From Methanomassiliicoccaceae archaeon (GTDB lineage: Archaea > Thermoplasmatota > Thermoplasmata > Methanomassiliicoccales > Methanomethylophilaceae), in NCBI GenBank assembly GCA_031260545.1, contig JAIRJQ010000006.1, positions 1-10,209 on the forward strand: DNA of 10,209 bases, written 5' to 3'. The notes beneath the pieces were generated by a model, which was not told where the DNA came from, searched no databases, and worked only from the letters and a program-made list of their open reading frames with translations. The translations under genes and the position numbers were made by a program. This document shows, in pieces, positions 1-6,508 of this stretch (the first letter of the stretch is position 1; every line of letters starts with the position of its first letter).

Positions 1-477
1 AGTTTCAGGGTGCTCGATTCAAAACTTTCACTGAAAAGGGCCAGTGAAAAGGTATCTGCGGAGATAAGAAGAACTGAGGACATATCAAAACGCATCTTCG
101 TATCGATGCGTTCCATCATGAACATAAAATCAAGCGGTTTCGGCATGGTCGATGCAAAATTATCACCGAAACGCGCGAAGGACGCCGTCGGCCAATACAT
201 GCAGACGCTGGACAACCTGTCCGCATCGGCGGACGCATCCCTTTACCGTGTTATCGGCAATATCAGAAAGGACATCAATTCCGCGGACGGGAGGTTAAAG
301 GCGGTATCGCCGATGAACATTCTGGAAAGAGGATACAGTTTCATCAAAGGGCCGGACGGGAGGCCGCTGATATCGATATCGCAGATATCCGCAGGTTCCG
401 ATGTGGATATAGCAATGAAGGACGGGAATGTTAAAGCTAAGGTCAAAGAGGTGGTCAAAAATGAAAGAGGTCAGTGA
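1..477 (+). CDS. xseA: Exodeoxyribonuclease VII large subunit, C-terminal part (truncated by window start)
   Basis: The reading frame is open from base 1, so this is the last ~158 codons of a longer gene (full-length XseA is usually 400-450 aa). XseA is the catalytic subunit of exonuclease VII, which degrades single-stranded DNA from both ends into oligonucleotides. The visible part is a long, charged helical region (about residues 1-95 of the fragment), as expected for the coiled-coil arm that carries XseB subunits. It is followed by the conserved family motif AVSPMNILERGYSFI near bases 301-345 and a short beta-rich tail (IISQI..GSDVDIAMKDGNVKAKV-like pattern). The N-terminal OB fold and catalytic core lie outside the window. 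It ends in TGA, and xseB starts inside or just after its end, so the two are co-transcribed and probably translationally coupled. The identification rests on the terminal motif plus the adjacent xseB. Confidence 0.9.
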   Translation, partial: SFRVLDSKLSLKRASEKVSAEIRRTEDISKRIFVSMRSIMNIKSSGFGMVDAKLSPKRAKDAVGQYMQTLDNLSASADASLYRVIGNIRKDINSADGRLKAVSPMNILERGYSFIKGPDGRPLISISQISAGSDVDIAMKDGNVKAKVKEVVKNERGQ

Positions 478-682
478 GATGACATTCGAGGAAAGCTTAA
501 AGGAACTCGAAAAACTTGTGGATATGTTAGAGAACGGCGGTCTGGACCTGGACAAGAGTCTGGATGTGTATGAGAACGCGGTGAAGCTCAGGGATCACTG
601 CAGGAAGATACTAGAAAGCAGCGAGAGACGCGTACAGAAAATAATGGAATCGTCATCCGGGATACAAAAAGAGGACATTTAA
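461..682 (+). CDS. xseB: Exodeoxyribonuclease VII small subunit
   Basis: This is a 73-aa protein with the typical XseB core: TFEESLKELEKLVDMLENGG, then LDLDKSLDVYENAVKLRDHCRKIL and ESSERRVQKI. That is the FExALxELExIVxxLExGxLxLexSLxxYExGxxL..C...L..AExrV pattern of the family. XseB forms helical hairpins that bind the XseA coiled-coil arm and are needed for activity. The start is ambiguous: ATG 461 has GAGGTG 7 nt upstream and overlaps xseA by 17 bp. ATG 479, directly after the xseA stop, has AGAGGT 7 nt upstream and would give 67 aa. A third in-frame ATG at 428 would add 11 residues not expected for the family. I chose 461. The stop codon overlaps by 4 bp the stop of the oppositely oriented TOPRIM gene, so no terminator fits between them. 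Confidence 0.92.
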   Translation: MKEVSEMTFEESLKELEKLVDMLENGGLDLDKSLDVYENAVKLRDHCRKILESSERRVQKIMESSSGIQKEDI

Positions 683-1530
683 TACCATACTCTGAAATTA
701 TTGGAAGAGCACCATTCTTCGCTCTCTGAAAATAATCTCGTTGTGCGGAACGTCTCGCGGTCATATGCGAGACGCAATGCACCCGCCAGCTCGCTGGCCT
801 TGATGCACCTGCAGTTGTAACTGCCGAACACCTCCCTTAATCCTATCGCCAGCACCGAGACCATATCATGGCCTCTGCATACATCCCATGGATCGCGGTC
901 TTCCGCTAGCTCTTTATTCAGATGCGCAGCGACCTTTCTCTTATCGGCGCCGGAATTAGGTGAATTGTCAAGGACGGCATCTATCATCGCGTTCGTATCA
1001 GTACGCAGACCCTTACGGTCAACGAACATCGAATGGTCCAGGTCCTTGAACGAAAGGCCGTGGCCGTTCACTTCGGAAACGTACATCAAAAGGCCCAGCG
1101 CATAACATGATCCGGCGACGGCGTCGCGTATCTCCCCATATTTATTGGCGAATGAGAGCATTTTGTTGCAGTCCCCGTACTCAGCAAGCACATCGTCCAA
1201 TGCTGTGCTTCTGATCATCACCGCATCGGTATCGCGGCAGTCGGTCACGAACGCGGGCGGTCTGTGAGAGATACCTCTCAGTTTATCGGTATCGGAATCG
1301 ATTATCCCCAATATTTTAGAAAAATTCCTGCGTGCCGACATTTCCCTCAAGGCCGTTCTTACGTTATCTTTTGAATGCGCCGGAATTATCTGACACATAA
1401 GCCTGTCGATGAACTTCCCGTAGAGCCTGGTGTCCGTCACGCCTTCAACAATAAGGAATGAACCGTTAAAGAGGGAACGTTTCATTGATATCTCGTTGGC
1501 AATGTCTGACGGCCGTATGTATTCACGCAC
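679..1530 (-). CDS. DUF4435 / TOPRIM-like effector, AriB-like (PARIS defence system)
   Basis: This is a 283-aa protein with the features of the DUF4435 family, a TOPRIM-fold nuclease-like domain. The N-terminal strand and acidic loop are FLIVEGVTDTRLY with Glu29. A second strand, ILGIIDSDTDKL, carries the D78-x-D80 pair, and a third conserved block is TDCRDTDAVMI (residues 96-106). The C-terminal DUF4435 signature CRGHDM lies at 218-223. In characterised PARIS systems AriB is a DUF4435 TOPRIM nuclease held inactive by the ATPase AriA; when released by a viral trigger it cleaves host tRNA and aborts infection. The GTG start at 1530 overlaps the ATPase stop by 8 bp, with GGAAG just upstream. 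The start is supported because the catalytic strand begins only ~24 residues in. Oddity: the third acidic block reads D-T-D rather than the D-x-E I expect for the family. It could instead be the nuclease half of another ATPase-TOPRIM (OLD-like) pair, and the exact PARIS assignment needs a profile search. Confidence 0.75.
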   Translation of the reverse strand: MREYIRPSDIANEISMKRSLFNGSFLIVEGVTDTRLYGKFIDRLMCQIIPAHSKDNVRTALREMSARRNFSKILGIIDSDTDKLRGISHRPPAFVTDCRDTDAVMIRSTALDDVLAEYGDCNKMLSFANKYGEIRDAVAGSCYALGLLMYVSEVNGHGLSFKDLDHSMFVDRKGLRTDTNAMIDAVLDNSPNSGADKRKVAAHLNKELAEDRDPWDVCRGHDMVSVLAIGLREVFGSYNCRCIKASELAGALRLAYDRETFRTTRLFSESEEWCSSNNFRVWY

Positions 1531-2560
1531 TTCCAGCCCTCAGTTCGTTCGTAAGTTCCCAGTCCTCATGTATTATCTGCGGCGAATGCGTAGCGATGAC
1601 CACCTGAAGGTCCCTGAGCCTTGCGACATCCTTCATCATTCCGCCGATCTTCTGCTGCCATGACACGTGCAGCGATATCTCCGGCTCGTCGATCATGACG
1701 AATGACGACGGTGCGGCCTCAAAGAGCATCCTGAAGAATAATATGAATATCTGCTTCTCGCCGGAAGAAAGGGCATTCAGCGGTAATGCGATGCCGTTGC
1801 TCAGCAGGAACGTGACATGATCGTTCTCATCGATCCGCATATCCTTGTCAATAAGGAAACTGTTGATTATGTCCTTGAACACCACGACCGACTCGGACAA
1901 ATAATAACTCCTTTCCACAAATTCCGAAAGTCCGTGGATGAGGTCCAGGTATTCTTTCCGGGACCCGGTGAGATCGTAGCGGGCAGGAGGGAAACGGAGG
2001 CCGGAAGGCATATCCACATCGAACCCCGCGTCGCGTATGAAGTTCAGTTTAGCGTTGATGTCCTTCGCCCAGTTGATTATCTCGTCGTCCCCCATCTTAT
2101 TATCATATTTCGGAACTTTAAGGGAATGCTGTTCCTTTGCATTCTTAAGCATGACCGAAAGCTCATAAGCGTATGCTTCCACCGCATTGAATATCCGGCC
2201 TTCGGCATCTTTCACGAACGCGCGGTCCGATCTTATGAACGTTGTGCGCATGACGGAACGAAGTTCATCCTCCGTGAGTTCCGATTCAAGTTCATTCCTC
2301 TGCATCTGAACGAGCAGACCGTTATCGGACCTTTCGACGATGAGATTCTTACCGTCAAAAAAAGCGATGTCCATCCTTTCGAACGGTATCGCCGCCAGTT
2401 CTTTTATCTCGCCGGTAAAAAGAAGCGAGACCATCCTTATGAGGGTGCTCTTGCCGCATCCGTTAGGAGAATGTATATACGTGAGACCGTCAGAAAAAAT
2501 GCTTACCACATGGTCATGCCGCCCGAACAGCCCGTAAACAGATATCGCCCTTATCTTCAT
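1523..2560 (-). CDS. ABC/AAA-type ATPase (AAA_15/AAA_21-like), AriA-like
   Basis: This is a 345-aa P-loop ATPase of the SMC/RecF/OLD-like ABC class. Seen in order: N-terminal strand MKIRAISVYGLFG; Walker A HSPNGCGKST with Lys37 (the first Gly of the usual GxxGxGKS is Ser31); a helical middle region, ~60-260; ABC signature LSSGEKQ (264-270); Walker B FVMIDEPEISLH with Asp291-Glu292; and H-loop ATHSPQII (His325). The whole nucleotide-binding set is intact. Placed directly before a DUF4435 gene with an 8-bp overlap, it fits AriA, the sensor ATPase of PARIS that assembles with AriB. The start is set at ATG 2560 because the protein begins there with the family strand, GGTGAG lies 5 nt upstream, and a strong TATA box sits at 2581-2589. 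An in-frame ATG at 2623 would put that promoter inside the gene. Other ATPase-nuclease defence pairs share this domain, so AriA identity is inferred from context. Confidence 0.8.
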   Translation of the reverse strand: MKIRAISVYGLFGRHDHVVSIFSDGLTYIHSPNGCGKSTLIRMVSLLFTGEIKELAAIPFERMDIAFFDGKNLIVERSDNGLLVQMQRNELESELTEDELRSVMRTTFIRSDRAFVKDAEGRIFNAVEAYAYELSVMLKNAKEQHSLKVPKYDNKMGDDEIINWAKDINAKLNFIRDAGFDVDMPSGLRFPPARYDLTGSRKEYLDLIHGLSEFVERSYYLSESVVVFKDIINSFLIDKDMRIDENDHVTFLLSNGIALPLNALSSGEKQIFILFFRMLFEAAPSSFVMIDEPEISLHVSWQQKIGGMMKDVARLRDLQVVIATHSPQIIHEDWELTNELRAGSA

Positions 2561-2565
2561 CGTCT

Positions 2566-2571
2566 CACCGG
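2566..2571 (-). promoter_or_regulatory. Shine-Dalgarno-like site of the ATPase gene
   Basis: On the minus strand GGTGAG lies about 5 nt before ATG 2560. This complements the 3' end of archaeal 16S rRNA and supports 2560 over the upstream in-frame ATG at 2623. Confidence 0.5.
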
Positions 2572-2580
2572 ATGACCTGT

Positions 2581-2589
2581 AAATATAAA
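2581..2589 (-). promoter_or_regulatory. Archaeal TATA box (box A) for the ATPase-TOPRIM operon
   Basis: Read on the minus strand this is CTTTATATTTA, very close to the archaeal box A consensus TTTAWATA. Its centre is ~25 nt upstream of ATG 2560, which predicts transcription starting at or within a few bases of the start codon. The mRNA would then be leaderless or nearly so, despite an SD-like GGTGAG. No T-run or hairpin separates the two genes, so one promoter probably serves both. Confidence 0.55.
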
Positions 2590-2632
2590 GACATGCGCGT
2601 TTTATCGTCATTGTTGCGGACATATGCGCATA

Positions 2633-2642
2633 AGTTTATTTT
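2633..2642 (+). promoter_or_regulatory. TATA-like element for the TPR gene
   Basis: AGTTTATTTT lies about 28 nt upstream of ATG 2666, the distance expected for a very short leader. GGGGT about 8 nt before the ATG could act as a weak ribosome-binding site. This element and the opposing box A of the ATPase gene share a 105-bp divergent intergenic region. Confidence 0.4.
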
Positions 2643-2665
2643 CACCGAAACATCTGGGGTAGGCA

Positions 2666-3502
2666 ATGGATACGGAAAAAACGTTCGAAAGGATACAGAT
2701 GCATATACGCGATAAGGAATACGACCGCGTGAGACCCATGGTCGACGATATCGCCGCATCTGCGGACGACATTCACACGCGTTTAAAATGTGCCTCTTTG
2801 CTGAAGGTGGTGGATGACGAAGAGGGCTGCCAGAAGATACTGGACCGCATCACGGCAATGGATGCGGGCGATGATGTTCTTACGGTCGCAATGTCGCTGA
2901 GAGGACTGGGAAGGCCGGAGGATGCATACTCGATGATAAAGGATCACGAGGAGACGGATAACGTACTGTATGAGAAGGCCGGAACGCTCATCCTGATGGA
3001 TGAGAACGAGGAAGCGCTCGTAAAGCTGAGGAAAATAAGGTCGATGCGTCCGGAACATATGATATTGCTCTCGGAAACGCTGTGCGCACTGGGCGAGTTC
3101 AAGGAAGCGTATGATGTCTCCCTGAAATTGGTGGATGACGATTCCGCATCATATTCGTCCTTGGTGAATCTCTGCACAACGCTGATGATGTCAGGCAAGA
3201 ACAAGGATGCGATCAGAACGGCAAGGAAATATCTCAAAGAAGGGAAGGATGCCGATTCTCTGGCATTAGCGGCATACGTGATGAGGATAAACGGACGGAT
3301 GTCCGCAGCGGCAGCTTATGCGCACCGTTCCCTTGCCAAGGACCATATGCACAAAGGCGCACTGGAGACGATGGCGTTCTGTCTCATAGAAAAGTCAAAG
3401 TTCATCGAGGCCAAGGTGTTCGCGGGCGCCATAAACGAAAGGTCGCCCGGGGATCCGGCGGTCATTCGAATACTGGATGCATGCAGGATCGCATCAAAGT
3501 GA
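2666..3502 (+). CDS. Tetratricopeptide (TPR)-like repeat protein
   Basis: This 278-aa soluble protein is almost entirely helical. Similar helix segments recur every 31-34 residues: RPEDAYSM (~83), NEEALVKL (~114), EFKEAYDV (~144), KNKDAIRT (~178), RMSAAAAY (~211) and KFIEAKVF (~246). Each has the small/aromatic spacing typical of TPR helix B. There is no signal peptide, membrane segment or enzymatic motif, so it is probably a cytoplasmic protein-protein scaffold. The TPR family does not predict a specific partner. It starts at ATG 2666, right after a TATA-like element, and is divergent from the ATPase gene. Its end overlaps the trkH stop by 9 bp on the opposite strand. It could be an accessory to the neighbouring ATPase-TOPRIM pair, but that rests only on the shared promoter region; a housekeeping archaeal TPR protein is equally likely. 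Confidence 0.8.
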   Translation: MDTEKTFERIQMHIRDKEYDRVRPMVDDIAASADDIHTRLKCASLLKVVDDEEGCQKILDRITAMDAGDDVLTVAMSLRGLGRPEDAYSMIKDHEETDNVLYEKAGTLILMDENEEALVKLRKIRSMRPEHMILLSETLCALGEFKEAYDVSLKLVDDDSASYSSLVNLCTTLMMSGKNKDAIRTARKYLKEGKDADSLALAAYVMRINGRMSAAAAYAHRSLAKDHMHKGALETMAFCLIEKSKFIEAKVFAGAINERSPGDPAVIRILDACRIASK

Positions 3503-5035
3503 CCGTTCGCGAATACGCCGTAATTTCCAGCCGCCTCTGCGCACTTCCCGCCAGAAGAACGGCGTGAAGACTATGACCGCCGTCCCCACTTCCAGACGGC
3601 CGACCCACATCAGTACTGAAAGCAATATCTTTGACGGTCCCGAAAAGGTCGCAAACCCTCCGTCCGAGAGATACGGGTCCGCGAACCCGGTGTTCGTGAC
3701 GGTCGATAAGGATATCATCAGTGCTCCCTCCCCGTTCAGGGACGGTTCGAGCGCAAGAAGGCACAGATAGCCTGCGATTATTGTAAATATGAACAGAATG
3801 ACAAGGACATATGCAGCCGAGATGATATTGTCGTCAAGCGTCTCCTTTCCCAGTTTTACGTCAGAGACCGCCCTGGGATGTATGCGCTTATTGAAATCGG
3901 ACATCATCGACCTCAATACGGCAACGGCCCTTCCCGTTTTGACACCGCCGGACGTCGATCCGGACGATCCTCCGATGAGCATCAGCAGGAACAGGATGCC
4001 CATTGCCGCCGGCACGGCTATCCATCCGCCGATGTCCGAGACCACATAACCGGCGGTCGTGCCGAACGAGACGACAGTGAACAATGTCTCAACAGCGTGT
4101 GTCAGGACATCCGTTCCGGCGACCCCGTACGTAAGCCCGAAGACGATCACGGAAATGAATGCGAACAATATCAGCATGAACCTGAACTCTGAGTTGCCGA
4201 GATACCCGGTACCCTTTTTTCTATAGATGCGTTGATAGTGCAGATAGAAATTCGTACCGCCGAGGAACATGAAGACGATCACAAGCATTTGAACATAAAC
4301 TGGATAAACACCAACGCCCGTGTCACTCTGGAACGGAAGGAAACCTCCGGTCGATATCGTTGAGAACGTCAAACAGAACGATTCGAAGATGTTCACGCCC
4401 ATCATCAAACACGCAATGAGGAATATCCCGCTCAGTATCCCGTATACGATGCAGAATTCTTTTGCCGTATCCCTCATCCTGGAGCTGAAGTTCTTGGGAC
4501 CGAACGCCGAGACCTCGTCCTTGAACACCGACCTGCCGCCAAGTCCGAGCATGGGAAACAATGTGACGAAGATGAGGATGATCGCTATTCCGCCGATCCA
4601 CTGCGTGAAAGAGCGCCAGAGGAAAAGACCTTTCTGGTATTGATCAAAATCGGATATCACCGTTGCTCCGGTGGTCGTGAAACCGCTTACGGACTCAAAG
4701 AATCCGTCGATGAACGTCATTCCGCAAAGTACGAACGGAATTGCGGAGACCAACGTCACAACACACCAGATGGCCACTATCGTCAGCAATCCGTCGACCG
4801 GCCTGAGGTCCTTTCCCGAAGCGAATAACAATATCAAAGGAAGCGAAACGCATAAGCAGAACAGCATGGGAACAAGGAAAGGCATCACATCGCTCCCTGT
4901 GGACAGATCATACAATATCGGGATGAGAAGCGCCAGGCCCACCCCTGCCAGGCTGTAGCCGATCGCTCGCAGGAGGGTGCTCTCCCATATGTTGAACCGA
5001 TAAAGCAGATTCCTTGCCGATCTGTAAATGGACAT
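3494..5035 (-). CDS. trkH: Trk-type potassium uptake protein TrkH (membrane pore subunit)
   Basis: This 513-aa integral membrane protein has about ten hydrophobic segments in the TrkH/KtrB four-fold M1-P-M2 layout. The four pore-loop filters are visible: SGFTTTGAT (117-125), STISTGGF (225-232), VSFGTTAGY (322-330) and STVTNTGF (444-451). The Gly/Ser-rich gating loop IGGSSGSTSGGVKTGR follows at 354-369 in the third repeat, and the C-terminal family motif WVGRLEV lies at 477-483. Length and motifs are complete. TrkH moves K+ across the cytoplasmic membrane and is gated by the TrkA ring. The ATG start lies 1 nt after the trkA stop, so the two form one transcript and are probably translationally coupled. 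The third filter reads TTAGY rather than the more usual TTGF-type sequence, as in some KtrB-like members. Confident as TrkH; ion preference (K+ against Na+) cannot be proven from sequence. Confidence 0.95.
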   Translation of the reverse strand: MSIYRSARNLLYRFNIWESTLLRAIGYSLAGVGLALLIPILYDLSTGSDVMPFLVPMLFCLCVSLPLILLFASGKDLRPVDGLLTIVAIWCVVTLVSAIPFVLCGMTFIDGFFESVSGFTTTGATVISDFDQYQKGLFLWRSFTQWIGGIAIILIFVTLFPMLGLGGRSVFKDEVSAFGPKNFSSRMRDTAKEFCIVYGILSGIFLIACLMMGVNIFESFCLTFSTISTGGFLPFQSDTGVGVYPVYVQMLVIVFMFLGGTNFYLHYQRIYRKKGTGYLGNSEFRFMLILFAFISVIVFGLTYGVAGTDVLTHAVETLFTVVSFGTTAGYVVSDIGGWIAVPAAMGILFLLMLIGGSSGSTSGGVKTGRAVAVLRSMMSDFNKRIHPRAVSDVKLGKETLDDNIISAAYVLVILFIFTIIAGYLCLLALEPSLNGEGALMISLSTVTNTGFADPYLSDGGFATFSGPSKILLSVLMWVGRLEVGTAVIVFTPFFWREVRRGGWKLRRIRERSL

Positions 5036-5036
5036 C

Positions 5037-6374
5037 TCACACTTCCGTGATCCTTATGCCGAGGGTCTTCTCTATTCTGTGCATCTTCGCCTCGTATGTG
5101 TAAAGCAAAAGATCGTCATTCTCTTCGATCCTGGTGTCAAGCCTTGGGAATATCGGTTCCCCGGACCTTATTATGCATACCGCACATACCCCTTCGGGGA
5201 ACTGGACATTCCCGAGGAGCTCTCCCTTTATCTTTGAATTCTCGTCGATGCTCACGGATACGATCAGCTCATTGTCATGGTTCATCCTCATGAGCGTCCT
5301 TTTATCGGATATCAGCGTCTTTGTTATCTCGTTGGCGATAAGACGATGGTAGCCCACAATGGTCTTTATTCCGATGACGGCGAAAACATCCTCATATTTT
5401 CTGTCGGAATATCTGGAGACCACTTTCAGTGCACCCATATCCCTTGAGACGAGACAGCCGAGCAGGTTCTTCTCATCGCTCTCCGTAGCGAAGACGACGA
5501 CGTCTGCCCTCCCGGCGTTCTCCGTTCTCAGGATGTCAGGATCGATACCGTCGGCGTTTATCACGAGGACGTTGTTCATCTCCTCGGAAAGCCTTCTGCA
5601 CCGTTCGTGGTCCTTTTCGATAAGTTTGATGTATTTTTTCTTTTTCTCAAGAATCTTTGCAATATTGCTGCCGAATATTCCTCCGCCGATGACAATGATG
5701 TCCTTCGTTTTTCGCGGATATCCGATCATATCGTTCATATCGGATATTGCGGACTGCGTCCCGATGACGCATAACAGGTCGCCTGCGCGTATGACCGTAG
5801 ATCTTTTGTACATCATCACAGAACCGTCCCTGCAGACGGACGCGATGACGCAGTCGTTCGGGATATGGAGATCGGCCGCCGTCTTCCCGATGAGTTTATC
5901 GCTCACGCGAAAAACAACGGCGACAAGACCGAACGCCTCAAGTTCGTCGTGGTCAACTGCGTTCTCGGTAAGCGTCAGAGCGGCAAGTTTTTTCGCCGCT
6001 GTAAGTTCGGGAGAGATTATATCGTCGGCACCGAAATATCTTCCGTCCCCGCCGGCGAGGATAAAATCAGGGTTGCGGACCCTTGCCACCGTCCTTATTC
6101 TGTTCTTGGCCCTTTTGGCCACGATGCATGCGAAAAGATTATTCTCGTCGTACGGGGTAGCGGCGATGATAATATCTGCGGAGTGGCGTGTTATTGCTTC
6201 CTCGATGACACGCGGATTTATTCCGTTGTCCTGCAGCATGGATACATTGAACGCCGATCTGACAATATCTGCCCTCTGCGCATCGGACTCTATCATCAGT
6301 ATGTTGTGCGTCGGCGACAGAACGCCGGCGATCGTAGACCCGACGATCCCGGCGCCGATGATTATAACGTTCAT
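5037..6374 (-). CDS. trkA: Trk potassium uptake regulatory subunit TrkA (two RCK domains)
   Basis: This is a 445-aa cytoplasmic protein with a duplicated RCK layout. The first Rossmann fold carries GAGIVG (7-12) and the nucleotide-binding acidic residue in MIESD (Glu29), followed by an RCK_C domain (~140-212). The second Rossmann fold has GGGIFG (230-235) and LIEKD (251-255), followed by a second RCK_C (~368-440). This matches classical TrkA (~450-460 aa), whose ring binds NAD(H) and adenine nucleotides and gates TrkH. Both GxGxxG motifs are intact, so both halves should bind nucleotide. It is the first gene of the trkA-trkH operon, with a 1-nt gap to trkH. A TATA-like TTCTTATATC lies ~41 nt upstream of ATG 6374. 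Confidence 0.95.
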   Translation of the reverse strand: MNVIIIGAGIVGSTIAGVLSPTHNILMIESDAQRADIVRSAFNVSMLQDNGINPRVIEEAITRHSADIIIAATPYDENNLFACIVAKRAKNRIRTVARVRNPDFILAGGDGRYFGADDIISPELTAAKKLAALTLTENAVDHDELEAFGLVAVVFRVSDKLIGKTAADLHIPNDCVIASVCRDGSVMMYKRSTVIRAGDLLCVIGTQSAISDMNDMIGYPRKTKDIIVIGGGIFGSNIAKILEKKKKYIKLIEKDHERCRRLSEEMNNVLVINADGIDPDILRTENAGRADVVVFATESDEKNLLGCLVSRDMGALKVVSRYSDRKYEDVFAVIGIKTIVGYHRLIANEITKTLISDKRTLMRMNHDNELIVSVSIDENSKIKGELLGNVQFPEGVCAVCIIRSGEPIFPRLDTRIEENDDLLLYTYEAKMHRIEKTLGIRITEV

Positions 6375-6410
6375 ATTGCTTATCTACCGGAACATAAGAA
6401 TGATTTTCGG

Positions 6411-6420
6411 GATATAAGAA
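6411..6420 (-). promoter_or_regulatory. TATA-like element for trkA-trkH
   Basis: On the minus strand TTCTTATATC lies ~41 nt upstream of the trkA ATG and would give a leader of ~15 nt. A second A/T-rich candidate, AATATAAAAAAT on the minus strand, lies at 6432-6443 and would give a leader of ~38 nt. I cannot decide between them. The 130-bp gap 6375-6504 holds nothing else convincing apart from a small hairpin at its right edge. Confidence 0.4.
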
Positions 6421-6492
6421 CAAATGCATTATTTTTTATATTCGCGCAAGAATAAATATTACACGCATGGCCACAGAAATAAATGATGCGAT

Positions 6493-6508
6493 CTGATGAA
6501 AGCATCAG
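6493..6508. repeat. Perfect 6-bp inverted repeat at the end of the membrane-protein gene
   Basis: CTGATG, a 4-base AAAG loop, then CATCAG. The right arm overlaps the TGA stop (6505-6507) of the minus-strand gene ending at 6505. No T-run follows within a few bases on the minus strand, so it is not a classical terminator. It may be a mRNA 3'-end hairpin or chance. Confidence 0.3.

Noticed and set aside
428..460. Earlier ATG (428) for xseB
   Set aside because: It would add 11 residues lying inside the xseA tail that are not part of the XseB core; ATG 461 and 479 both have better ribosome-binding sites.
1817..2575. Long open frame on the + strand, antisense to the ATPase gene
   Set aside because: It mirrors the ATPase, which has full ABC motifs; the antisense product has no recognisable motif and no promoter of its own.
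5359..6455. Two long overlapping + strand frames opposite trkA
   Set aside because: TrkA on the minus strand has two complete RCK/Rossmann halves; the antisense frames give low-complexity Ser/Ile-rich or Arg/Asp-rich products expected from codon bias.
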